This document shows, piece after piece, positions 1 through 5,932 of a stretch of 6,188 bases of DNA (the first letter of the stretch is position 1; every line of letters begins with the position of its first letter). The DNA is from CAZQEC01 sp964591565 (GTDB lineage Bacteria; Patescibacteriota; UBA1384; CAJBMM01). The notes beneath the pieces were generated by a model. The model saw nothing but the letters and a program-made list of their open reading frames with translations, was not told the DNA's origin and did no database searches. Location of the stretch: contig CAZQEC010000046.1 of the NCBI GenBank assembly GCA_964591565.1, forward strand, positions 1 through 6,188, written 5' to 3'. A program made the translations under genes and the position numbers.

Positions 1-716
1 GTGAAAAACCATTGGTCATAAAATCGCCTCAAATATCGACACTTTTTAAGTTAGCCAAAATGGGTCAGCTCGATGTTGATATGGTTTTGCGTCAAGCGCG
101 CGGCTACCAATATCTCAAAAACGTCATTGAACAACATAGTCTTTTACCAAAACGGATTGACATTATCAATCGAGCCACCGAATCGCGTATTACCGCGGAT
201 TGGTACTGGAGCGATGCGCGTTCAGGCGGGTGGTTTTACACCGCCGCCATTCATTTTTTGGATTTGGTGCTGTTTTTGTATCCCCAGATTGTGTTTGATG
301 AGTTAAAGGCGCGTTTAGATATTGATGCAAAAACCGGTCGCACCAATGGCTACAGTTGTAGTTTGCGTAACGCCAAAACCGAAGTTAATATCACTCATCG
401 GTTTGATTCTACCGATGCGGAAGTTGGTTGTGATATTACGCTTGATTTTGGGTCCACATCCGCTCATGTCAATGGCTGGGTACCGACGGAAATACGCTGG
501 GATGATGCCAAAATCGCGCCGTGGCAATTATCCACCGACCGCGAAACCGAATATCGGCGCATGGTGGCCAGTCGCTTGAGTAAATTTTGCGAGGGTTTAA
601 TCAATAGTCGTGATCAAATCAAACAAAACGAAATTGAACGTGTCAGTCAATGGTGCGAATTACTCCAATCCGCCGCTACGAATCAGCCAAATCAGTGGGT
701 TAAAATATCTACTTAA
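1..716 (+). CDS. Gfo/Idh/MocA-family oxidoreductase, 5'-truncated by window edge
   Basis: This is the C-terminal part of an NAD(P)-dependent sugar or cyclitol oxidoreductase. The reading frame is open to the left edge (first full codon at base 3) and begins E-K-P-L, the EKP motif that carries the family's catalytic lysine at the end of the Rossmann domain. The TTG at base 12 is therefore an internal leucine codon, not a start. The 237 visible residues fit the usual substrate and dimerisation domain. A Gly-Gly-Trp-Phe segment at visible residues 75-78 is followed by His84 and Asp87, the HxxD-like pair at the active site of many members. The N-terminal NAD-binding GxGxxG region lies outside the window. 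The substrate cannot be told. The stop TAA (714-716) overlaps the convergent toxin gene by 8 bp. The EKPL frame makes the family call firm; the exact reaction is unknown. Confidence 0.85.
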   Translation, partial: EKPLVIKSPQISTLFKLAKMGQLDVDMVLRQARGYQYLKNVIEQHSLLPKRIDIINRATESRITADWYWSDARSGGWFYTAAIHFLDLVLFLYPQIVFDELKARLDIDAKTGRTNGYSCSLRNAKTEVNITHRFDSTDAEVGCDITLDFGSTSAHVNGWVPTEIRWDDAKIAPWQLSTDRETEYRRMVASRLSKFCEGLINSRDQIKQNEIERVSQWCELLQSAATNQPNQWVKIST

Positions 717-1143
717 CCAAAAACACTTCTAGTTCCTCGATTGACTTAAAGTCTTTATCAGCCGTAATAAAGCCTGTCACACCATAAGCAATTAACGACG
801 CAACGTGGAGTGCGTCGCGAACTTTAAGTTTATATTGTCCGCCAAACAATGCTGCTGTTCTCGCGATTGATAAAGTGATTTCTGCGAATAGAATCGGGCT
901 TGAATAGAGCTGTTCTTCGTAATCACGAACAACTTTTTGTGCGGCTTGGCTAATTGGTTTACTTAGAACTTCCGGGACAGTGATTACAGACGTCCAAACA
1001 CGATTATTATGCCGCCCAAATGCTTGAAATACGGCCTTAGCTGTTTTACCATATTCCGCATTTGCCTCAATTAAGCCAATCAAGACATTGGCATCAAAAC
1101 CAACGCTAGAATGACGTTTTAGAAACTCATCAATTTGAGCCAT
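709..1143 (-). CDS. vapC: PIN-domain ribonuclease toxin, VapC-type
   Basis: A 144-residue PIN-domain protein, the usual VapC length. VapC toxins are Mg2+-dependent endoribonucleases that cut tRNA, rRNA or mRNA when the antitoxin is lost. The expected acidic residues are in place: Asp17 in the opening FDANVLI strand, Glu58 in VPEVL, Asp110 in RDALHVA, and Asp129 (with Asp131) in the ITADKDF segment. Nothing looks missing, so it is probably active. The ATG at 1143 lies inside the end of the antitoxin gene (14-bp overlap), a typical translationally coupled TA arrangement. The 3' end overlaps the convergent oxidoreductase gene by 8 bp. The RNA target cannot be inferred from sequence. A PIN protein with another role is possible but unlikely beside an AbrB-type partner. 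Confidence 0.88.
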   Translation of the reverse strand: MAQIDEFLKRHSSVGFDANVLIGLIEANAEYGKTAKAVFQAFGRHNNRVWTSVITVPEVLSKPISQAAQKVVRDYEEQLYSSPILFAEITLSIARTAALFGGQYKLKVRDALHVASLIAYGVTGFITADKDFKSIEELEVFLVK

Positions 1144-1387
1144 GCCATAAATCCCGTGTATATTTTACTGGGTCCACACCATTCCAAACTTCTTTGTGAA
1201 GGCCGTACGTAGCATTGGTCCACTCCGCCCAGGACACTTTTCGTTTCTTGGTCACTTTTCGTACGATTACCGAGTCGACATTCCAAGGTATCCACTCAAC
1301 CCGACTGCCTTCACCCAAACCATACTTTTTTCTGATTAAAGCGGGTATAACCGTTTGCCCGCGAGAACTAACTTTTGTCTTATTCAT
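1130..1387 (-). CDS. vapB: AbrB/SpoVT-fold antitoxin, VapB-type
   Basis: An 85-residue antitoxin. Residues 4-45 match the swapped-hairpin AbrB/MazE DNA-binding fold: KVSSRGQTVIP followed by IRKKYGLGEGSRVEW is the classic signature. The C-terminal part (about 50-85, rich in Trp and charged residues, with VDPVKYTRDLW) is the likely toxin-binding tail that blocks the PIN active site. The ATG is preceded by GGAGG (1398-1394, 6 nt spacing), so the start is firm. It lies upstream of the toxin gene and overlaps it. Its start is only 37 bp after the stop of the GH94 gene on the same strand, so read-through from GH94 is possible, but a separate promoter and palindrome sit in that gap. By family rule the VapB-VapC complex should repress its own promoter. 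Confidence 0.87.
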   Translation of the reverse strand: MNKTKVSSRGQTVIPALIRKKYGLGEGSRVEWIPWNVDSVIVRKVTKKRKVSWAEWTNATYGLHKEVWNGVDPVKYTRDLWHGSN

Positions 1388-1408
1388 ATCTTACCTCCAT
1401 CTTACTTT

Positions 1409-1436
1409 AAGATATATTATCTAGTTAAAATGTCAA
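1409..1436 (-). promoter_or_regulatory. Candidate vapBC promoter with palindromic operator
   Basis: On the minus strand a perfect TTGACA (1436-1431), which lies within the last codons of the GH94 gene, is followed after 16 bp by TATCTT (1414-1409; 4 of 6 to the -10 consensus). A 13-bp inverted repeat, AGATA-TAT-TATCT (1410-1422), overlaps the -10 box, where an autoregulating VapB would be expected to bind. Transcription would begin a few bases before the GGAGG at 1398-1394. The assignment rests on sequence only. Confidence 0.5.
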
Positions 1437-3824
1437 CGTAACTTTGACAATATGGTCTTTATGATCCCGAAAATCGGGTAAAATGTTGCCTGCGATTATT
1501 TTGCCATCCACTTCCATTTGCTTGACGCCTTTGTTAAGGTGGTGCGGGTTTTGACACTGGATAATATATCTGGCTTCTCTAAAATCGCGCTCCACCGTCC
1601 AACTGCTCCATTTTTTGGGCACGCACGGGTCAATCATCAACCCTTCGAGAGTCGGTCTGACACCTAAAATCCAGTCGGTACAAGCGCGGTAAAACCAGGC
1701 CGCCGAGCCGGTGATCCAAGTGTAAGAGCCTTGACCAAACTTGGGGTGCGCCGGACCGTAAACGTATTCTGGGTAAACGTACGGTTCCGATTTATACTCA
1801 GGGTCATGACTGCGGGTAATGAACGAGGTGCGTCGCCAAATTTCATACGCCTCGTCACCGTTGCCTAAAATACATTCCGCAATGACAGACCACGCCACCG
1901 GATGCAAAAATATCGTGCCATTTTCTTTGGTGCCGGGGGTGAATTGAGCAATAATACCCAAGCGGCTGTGGCTCTTGGTGTATGGTGGTTGAAAAATTGC
2001 CGGACCATATTTTGTCATTAAGTGTTTCCAAACGCTTTTCATGGCCGCTTGCCCACGCGCGTATGGCCGATGTTTAGTACCAGATTTATTATTGTCATCA
2101 AAGTCAGCTACACCGGAAATAATCGGCCAAGTTTGCCCGTTCAAATGAATCATGCCTTCGGTGTTTGAGTGAGATCCAATTGAATCACCGTTGTTGGTGG
2201 TAGCGCGAATGTACCACTGGCCGTCCCAAGCCAATTTATTGAGCGCATCAAATAGGTTGTGGTAGGTGGTTTGATAATGGGTGACGCTGGTTTTTGGTCC
2301 GACTTTAGCCAAAATTGGCAAAAGTTCGCGAATGTTCCAGCACAGCATATTTGCCACCATCATTGATTCACCGCTTTTTTCATCACTACCGCCAAGCGCA
2401 TCGTTCCAATCGGCGGTTTGGCGCAGGGGTATGCCGCGCGGGCTAAAATGTTTGATGGTGTAATTAAGCCCTGCTAGCAAGTGTTCCATCACACTGCCTT
2501 TACTTCCGTCATAATATGGAACAATCTCATCCAAATACGCTAAATCACCAGTTTCTTTGAGGTAATTTAATATCGCCATAACCAGCCATTGAGCGTCGTC
2601 AGAGTGTTTGGTTACAGTACCTTTTTTGGTGTAAGTATCCCAATTATGTACCGTCATACCATTTTTGAATTGATGAATTAATAAATCTTGTAATTTCACC
2701 CGAACGCTGTCTGAATCATGTGGTAGTAAGCCAAAAATATGTTGTGCTTCGTCGCGAAAGCCGTAAACGCCAGAGCCAGGGATGTAATATGAATCCATCT
2801 CTGACCATTGCGAAGTGACCCAACATTGGTAACGGTTCCAGACGTTTGTAGCCGTATTAAAATGGTCGTCTGGCGTTTTGATCACAAATTTCTGATTGTA
2901 TTTATCCCAATATCGCCGTACTTCATCGAGCGCGTTTTCGACTGCAGATCGGCTTAAGTATTTTTGGCGAATGTGTTTAGCGGTTTTTTCATCCGCCACC
3001 GCTCCGAGCATCACATCAAATTGCGCTTCCTCATCCGCGTTTAAAGTAATATCAAAGCATAGAATACCGGCGGCATCACCACTCGAACTAACTTGGTGTG
3101 GCACTTCACCATCTACCACCATTTTAGGTTGATTTAAGTAGCGATATTGCCCCAAAAATCGCTCGCGCAAACTTTCGTAGCCGTCCACCGGTAAGTTAAC
3201 CGTAATGAAGGCAATTTTATCCCACGGCCGCGCGCCCTCGCCCGGGTGGTTCCAGCGTGTTTTGGTACCGTACAAAATATGATTTTTAAACCACATGTGG
3301 TTAAACAAGTTTTCAAAGCTACGATCAATTAAATCGGCGTGAAAGTTGCCCAGTGTTAGTTCGGCGTAAGTGTAAAAGCGAAATGTGCGTTTTCGCGATG
3401 ATTTATTTTGTAAATTAACCATCCAAAACTCAATGTTTTCACCTCGGGGGACAAAATAAGTAATGTCGCTGGCTAAATTATTGGTTGTTGCTCTTACTGA
3501 AGTATACCCAAGGCCAACACGCGATTCAAAAGACTGCAATGGTGCTTGTACTGGCTGCCACCCTAATGACCATATTTTTTTGCTGGCTAATTCATGTACG
3601 TAAATGTAGCGGCCTGGACGATCCTCATAAATCTCATCGCCCGGGTGTTCGCGGGTAATGCGGTTGTAGCCCGGATCACCGACAAACGAATAACCGCCAC
3701 CGGTATGCGAACATATAGCACAGTATTGACCGTTGGTTAAGTAGTTAATCCACGGTCGCGGCGTATCTGGCCGAGTAATAATGTATTCACGCCCATCTGG
3801 ACTAAAATGCCCCCATTTACCCAA
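1425..3824 (-). CDS. GH94 glycoside phosphorylase (cellobiose/chitobiose phosphorylase-like)
   Basis: A complete 799-residue GH94 enzyme. The family cleaves beta-linked oligosaccharides with inorganic phosphate, giving a sugar 1-phosphate, or works in reverse. The N-terminal beta-sandwich (REYIITRPDTPRPWINYL, residues 12-29) reads like cellobiose and chitobiose phosphorylases. The (alpha/alpha)6 barrel follows: GFRD at 355-358, SDDAQWL at 408-414, the catalytic acid motif ADWND at 471-475, KENGTIFLHP at 633-642 (His641 for phosphate), and TGSAAW at 705-710. The closing ILGVRPTLEGLMIDP (719-733) is also typical. Length is normal and there is no signal peptide, so it should be cytosolic. The start is TTG at 3824, chosen because GGAGG lies 5 nt before it and because homologues begin at this point. 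Substrate is unresolved: the sequence ahead of GFRD differs from the textbook enzymes. Confidence 0.92.
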   Translation of the reverse strand: MGKWGHFSPDGREYIITRPDTPRPWINYLTNGQYCAICSHTGGGYSFVGDPGYNRITREHPGDEIYEDRPGRYIYVHELASKKIWSLGWQPVQAPLQSFESRVGLGYTSVRATTNNLASDITYFVPRGENIEFWMVNLQNKSSRKRTFRFYTYAELTLGNFHADLIDRSFENLFNHMWFKNHILYGTKTRWNHPGEGARPWDKIAFITVNLPVDGYESLRERFLGQYRYLNQPKMVVDGEVPHQVSSSGDAAGILCFDITLNADEEAQFDVMLGAVADEKTAKHIRQKYLSRSAVENALDEVRRYWDKYNQKFVIKTPDDHFNTATNVWNRYQCWVTSQWSEMDSYYIPGSGVYGFRDEAQHIFGLLPHDSDSVRVKLQDLLIHQFKNGMTVHNWDTYTKKGTVTKHSDDAQWLVMAILNYLKETGDLAYLDEIVPYYDGSKGSVMEHLLAGLNYTIKHFSPRGIPLRQTADWNDALGGSDEKSGESMMVANMLCWNIRELLPILAKVGPKTSVTHYQTTYHNLFDALNKLAWDGQWYIRATTNNGDSIGSHSNTEGMIHLNGQTWPIISGVADFDDNNKSGTKHRPYARGQAAMKSVWKHLMTKYGPAIFQPPYTKSHSRLGIIAQFTPGTKENGTIFLHPVAWSVIAECILGNGDEAYEIWRRTSFITRSHDPEYKSEPYVYPEYVYGPAHPKFGQGSYTWITGSAAWFYRACTDWILGVRPTLEGLMIDPCVPKKWSSWTVERDFREARYIIQCQNPHHLNKGVKQMEVDGKIIAGNILPDFRDHKDHIVKVTLTF

Positions 3825-3829
3825 AATCC

Positions 3830-3834
3830 CCTCC
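3830..3834 (-). promoter_or_regulatory. Ribosome binding site fixing the TTG start of GH94
   Basis: GGAGG (3834-3830 on the minus strand) lies five bases before TTG at 3824-3822. No ATG or GTG occurs in frame near it, and the protein from this TTG aligns with the conserved N-terminus of the family. Confidence 0.75.
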
Positions 3835-3864
3835 GTTATCTATCTATTATTGTAACGGGGAAAC

Positions 3865-3893
3865 ATAATTAATTCTAGGTGAGTCATTGTCAA
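3865..3893 (-). promoter_or_regulatory. Candidate promoter for the GH94 gene
   Basis: A perfect TTGACA at 3893-3888 (minus strand) is followed after 17 bp by AATTAT (3870-3865; 4 of 6). An alternative -10 is TACAAT at 3854-3849, which lacks a good -35. Either would give a short leader before the GGAGG. It lies back-to-back with the first cassette repeat, so GH94 and the cassettes are divergently transcribed. Confidence 0.4.
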
Positions 3894-3909
3894 TCACCAA
3901 AAAAATCTC

Positions 3910-3997
3910 CCGCCCCATTTTATTGTCCAAAAAGGGAGACTCCTTTAACAGGGTGCGACCCTTGACAGGGTGAGACCCTGCACAAGGTCCCTCCCTG
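3910..3997 (+). repeat. Repeat R1, long form, left edge of the cassette array
   Basis: An 88-bp copy of the inter-cassette repeat; it matches R3 (5941-6029) except for one T indel and two substitutions. It holds a 36-bp core (3910-3945), which also occurs at 4915-4950, and a 51-bp hairpin module (3946-3996), which does not. Small hairpins follow one another: AAAGG/CCTTT (3931-3946), AGGGT/ACCCT (3950-3962) and CAGGGT/ACCCTG with a GAG loop (3966-3980). The left edge falls inside the sequence that forms the 3' arm and T-run of the terminators after B1 and B2, but no matching 5' arm is present here. That suggests a lost or replaced cassette to the left. Coverage of 3825-4097: GH94 leader, this repeat and the A1 promoter; no gene. 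Confidence 0.9.
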
Positions 3998-4029
3998 TTG
4001 CGTGCACGGGTTCACGTATGTAAAAATCA

Positions 4030-4057
4030 TTGACAAGGTGGGTGTAGGTGGTATAAT
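4030..4057 (+). promoter_or_regulatory. Consensus promoter of cassette 1
   Basis: TTGACA (4030-4035), a 16-bp spacer and TATAAT (4052-4057), both perfect, with an extended -10 TG one base upstream (TGGTATAAT). The spacer shares 12 of 16 bases with that of cassette 2. It sits about 40 bp before the A1 start and inside the 5' end of a longer in-frame reading frame, so that longer frame cannot be the translated one. Confidence 0.9.
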
Positions 4058-4097
4058 TAGCAGTTGTTGGCGGCTCCTGAACATTGGAGGTAAGTTC

Positions 4098-4478
4098 ATG
4101 CTCGTGAACGATGTGATGCAAATCTGCGGCACGACCAGTTCGGTTAATGGTAACATCGAGATATTAATCGACGTGTGTAATTGCCTCCCGACTCACTGCA
4201 TTAAGCAGGAGGTGGTTTTTAGTCTCAAGCCAGAGGCTGGCGCGTGGATATTGTTCGAGGGCGAAGGCAAAATGGCTGTACCGATGCATTTCATCGACGC
4301 CGTACTAGGATTGAAACCCAAAGTACAAGTACACGCTCACTTGCGCGTCGAAACGTGCTTTCGTATGGTTTTGTCCGTATCAGACGCGTCAACAGGATTC
4401 GGCAACGAACTTGATCGTCTTGTGGCAGAGCTTCGGCGATTGATCAACTCCAAGTTGGCTGAAACTGAAGCAACCTAG
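4098..4478 (+). CDS. Cassette 1 first gene (A1), unknown small protein
   Basis: A 126-residue protein of no family I recognise. The start is ATG 4098, with GGAGG at 4086-4090 (7 nt spacing) and the promoter just upstream. The frame is open back to 4002, but that region is promoter and repeat. No signal peptide or membrane segment is visible. The predicted pattern is: strands at about 19-26 and 37-43; Leu-Pro at 30-31; Val-Pro at 61-62 opening a helix (63-71); two strands (75-82, 87-94); and a charged C-terminal helix (103-119). The same order, with Leu-Pro, Val-Phe and Val-Pro landmarks, recurs in A2 and more faintly in B1 and B2, so I infer one diverged paralogue family. Cysteines occur at 10, 27, 29, 34 and 87 but form no clear metal motif. 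The stop lies inside a conserved linker leading to B1. Confidence 0.75.
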   Translation: MLVNDVMQICGTTSSVNGNIEILIDVCNCLPTHCIKQEVVFSLKPEAGAWILFEGEGKMAVPMHFIDAVLGLKPKVQVHAHLRVETCFRMVLSVSDASTGFGNELDRLVAELRRLINSKLAETEAT

Positions 4479-4500
4479 TTCCAACCGCGGAGCAGAAGTG
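4471..4500 (+). repeat. Conserved A-B linker, cassette 1
   Basis: A 30-bp segment covering the last two A1 codons, its TAG stop and the start of the spacer. It is identical at 29 of 30 positions to 5469-5498 (single difference G/A near CCGCGG/CCGCAG), although the coding DNA on both sides is diverged. No strong hairpin is seen. B1's GGAGG and start lie further downstream and are not part of it. Confidence 0.9.
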
Positions 4501-4520
4501 TGATGGAAAGGAGGGGTAAG

Positions 4521-4910
4521 ATGGTATTTCAAAACGGGGTTGTACTATCGAAGCCAGTATATCAACATCACGGAGGACGTTATTCCGTGACAATTGAGGT
4601 CTTAGCGTCAAGATTGTTGTTTCCAGTCTCTGCTATCGGCGAGAAGTTCGATGTAGACTGGGATCATCAAAACGTTGTTATTTGTGTTAACGAGGGTGTA
4701 TGTGAAGTCGTGAACACCCCGAACACGCCGATGTGCTTGCGCGATATCGCAACCAAAATCGCGCAATTGTTTCACACCAGGGTAACGTTGAGTATTGAGC
4801 GAGATCGAGCCATTTTCGTAATTAACGTGTTCAATCCCGCACTAGGCGGGTTGCCAGGCTTTCCTGATGTGCGCTCGTACTTGGCGGCTGGATTGGCGGG
4901 AGGTGAATAA
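4521..4910 (+). CDS. Cassette 1 second gene (B1), unknown small protein
   Basis: A 129-residue protein without a recognised family. I place the start at ATG 4521, because GGAGGGG (4510-4516) lies in the right place before it; GTG 4500 and ATG 4503 lie in the same frame but have no site. It is probably soluble. Landmarks are Phe-Pro (34-35), Gly40, VVICVNE (52-58), Thr-Pro-containing helix start (69-83), the strand VTLSIERDRA (88-97), and a Gly/Pro-rich tail (103-129). B2 repeats this order with its own ATLIVESDRA (84-93), so B1 and B2 are closer to each other than to the A proteins. It is co-transcribed with A1 (42-bp gap). Its final Gly-Gly-Glu codons form the 5' arm of the terminator, and the TAA lies at the loop. 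Confidence 0.78.
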   Translation: MVFQNGVVLSKPVYQHHGGRYSVTIEVLASRLLFPVSAIGEKFDVDWDHQNVVICVNEGVCEVVNTPNTPMCLRDIATKIAQLFHTRVTLSIERDRAIFVINVFNPALGGLPGFPDVRSYLAAGLAGGE

Positions 4911-4929
4911 CCTTCCGCCCCATTTTTTT
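4895..4929 (+). terminator. Rho-independent terminator of cassette 1
   Basis: A 10-bp stem (4895-4904 with 4910-4919, one G-T wobble) closes a 5-nt loop GAATA and is followed after CCA by seven T. The TAA stop of B1 (4908-4910) spans the loop and the first base of the 3' arm, so the stem's 5' arm is coding sequence. The same structure follows B2. Confidence 0.9.
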
Positions 4930-4950
4930 GCCCAAAAAGGGAGACTCCTT
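4915..4950 (+). repeat. Repeat R2, short form, between the cassettes
   Basis: The 36-bp core shared with R1 (3910-3945) and R3, beginning in the terminator 3' arm and running through AAAAAGGGAGACTCCTT. The 51-bp hairpin module present in R1 and R3 is cleanly absent: GACTCCTT runs directly into GTTGCGTG, which in R1 stands after the module. No target-site duplication is visible at the junction. Confidence 0.88.
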
Positions 4951-4982
4951 GTTGCGTGAGCGAATTCACATGTATAAAATCA

Positions 4983-5010
4983 TTGACATGGAGCGTGCAG
5001 GTGGTACAAT
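4983..5010 (+). promoter_or_regulatory. Consensus promoter of cassette 2
   Basis: TTGACA (4983-4988), a 16-bp spacer, then TACAAT (5005-5010; 5 of 6) with an extended -10 TG (TGGTACAAT). The upstream stretch from GTTGCGTG to AAAATCATTGACA parallels that of cassette 1 closely. It drives A2 and B2. Confidence 0.88.
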
Positions 5011-5059
5011 CAGCTGTCGTGACTGTAGCAACTGGGCTCTCTAACAATTGGAGGTAGGC

Positions 5060-5476
5060 ATGACGATCAAGGTTGTCAGTGAACCATTTTATGCGGAAGG
5101 GGTGTACATTGAGCCGATTATTAAGGTTGAAGTGCAGTTTCCTGCGCAATTGTTGCCACGCTTCAAGCATGAAAGGTTGGTTTTTGTATGCGGTGATCGG
5201 CTTTTAACCTGCCCAATCTGTCTGGTCCAGCTTGATGCGACCGTCAACGTCCCACAGTCGTTGATCGCCGCTTTATGCGAAGTATCGACGGCAATACCCG
5301 GCATGTGGATTCTGAACTTTCAAAACAGTAGTATTTCCGCACGCGTCTTCGGAGACGTTTATATTGGGAAAGCCGAAGATGAAGACGTAGCCGCGGTGGT
5401 CTTCGCTCTCAAGAAGGTCATGGCGTCCCAATTACTGCCAGGTACTGAGTGTGGTGCCAAACCCGCCACAACCTAG
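5060..5476 (+). CDS. Cassette 2 first gene (A2), unknown small protein
   Basis: A 138-residue protein occupying the same slot as A1. ATG 5060 is chosen over TTG 5048 because GGAGG (5050-5054) lies 5 nt before it. Visible elements: a strand at 20-27; Leu-Leu-Pro (31-33) followed by FKHERLVFVC (35-44), which parallels Leu-Pro and IKQEVVFSL in A1; a Cys-Pro-x-Cys pair at 51-54; Val-Pro (64-65) starting a helix; strands (82-88, 92-97); and an acidic then helical C-terminus (105-122). It has no membrane segment or signal peptide. Cys44, Cys51 and Cys54 could bind metal, but A1 does not keep them, so this is weak. Overall identity with A1 is low by eye, despite near-identical flanking DNA. Function unknown. 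Confidence 0.78.
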   Translation: MTIKVVSEPFYAEGVYIEPIIKVEVQFPAQLLPRFKHERLVFVCGDRLLTCPICLVQLDATVNVPQSLIAALCEVSTAIPGMWILNFQNSSISARVFGDVYIGKAEDEDVAAVVFALKKVMASQLLPGTECGAKPATT

Positions 5477-5498
5477 TTCCAACCGCAGAGCAGAAGTG
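5469..5498 (+). repeat. Conserved A-B linker, cassette 2
   Basis: Second copy of the 30-bp linker (see 4471-4500), 29 of 30 identical, again taking in the last two A codons and TAG. After it the two cassettes diverge at once: 20 bp and GGAGGGG before B1, but 14 bp and a weaker GGGAAGGG before B2. Confidence 0.9.
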
Positions 5499-5512
5499 AA
5501 GGGAAGGGATCT

Positions 5513-5932
5513 ATGAATCGAATAGCCATCGATGAACATGGCTGGTTGTCCGGCTGGAAAGTGGAAGATGCGGGAGTCTCGATGATCTTCACCCCAAATA
5601 TACCGTTCAAACCGGAGATGGTGGGACAGGTCGACTTCCTGCCTACTGACACTACCTGTACTGGAGTTGTGTGCGGCGAGGTGGATCAGAAGGATAAGCC
5701 AGATGTGCCGAGTTGGCTCATCGAAGTGATGAGCTATATGTGCAGAGAGGTATTTACTGGCGCGACGTTGATTGTCGAAAGCGACCGCGCCGCGATGATC
5801 AAATTTTGGGGTATGCGTGATAGTTTGTATCACGACATGCATCCAGAATATCTGACGCGAATAGTTGCTGCGATTATGCGACCAGCGGCAGGAAGCTATT
5901 ACAATCAGATTCGCGCCGAGGGCGGGAGGTGA
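5513..5932 (+). CDS. Cassette 2 second gene (B2), unknown small protein
   Basis: A 139-residue protein in the B slot, starting at ATG 5513 behind a purine-rich GGGAAGGG site. No known family is recognised. Elements: a Trp-rich N-terminus (11-15), Phe-x-Pro (32-34), Met-Val-Gly (36-38), a strand with VVCGE (52-56), Val-Pro (65-66) opening a helix (67-80), the strand pair ATLIVESDRA and MIKFWG (84-100), and a helix (110-122). The TLxxExDRA stretch is the clearest link to B1. It appears cytosolic. The gene follows A2 by 36 bp and shares its transcript. The last codons (Gly-Gly-Arg) again supply the 5' arm of the terminator hairpin. A 176-residue frame on the opposite strand is judged a shadow because its ends lie in the repeated non-coding DNA. 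Confidence 0.78.
   Translation: MNRIAIDEHGWLSGWKVEDAGVSMIFTPNIPFKPEMVGQVDFLPTDTTCTGVVCGEVDQKDKPDVPSWLIEVMSYMCREVFTGATLIVESDRAAMIKFWGMRDSLYHDMHPEYLTRIVAAIMRPAAGSYYNQIRAEGGR

Noticed and set aside
12..14. TTG start for the first oxidoreductase gene
   Set aside because: The frame is open to the left edge, and the TTG encodes the Leu of the EKPL motif, so the true start is outside the window.
4002..4097. N-terminal extension of A1 to 158 residues from an earlier ATG
   Set aside because: It would begin upstream of the perfect -35/-10 promoter, and GGAGG lies at proper spacing only before ATG 4098.
3920..4156. 78-residue minus-strand frame over R1
   Set aside because: It is made of repeat and promoter sequence, and resembles the other frames only because the repeats do.
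4772..5170. 132-residue minus-strand frame spanning the B1 end, R2 and A2 start
   Set aside because: It crosses a terminator, a promoter and two genes on the other strand, and has no ribosome site that I can see.
4471..5498. Integron attC sites for the cassettes
   Set aside because: The linker lacks the imperfect inverted repeat structure of attC, each cassette has its own promoter, and no integrase gene is in the window.
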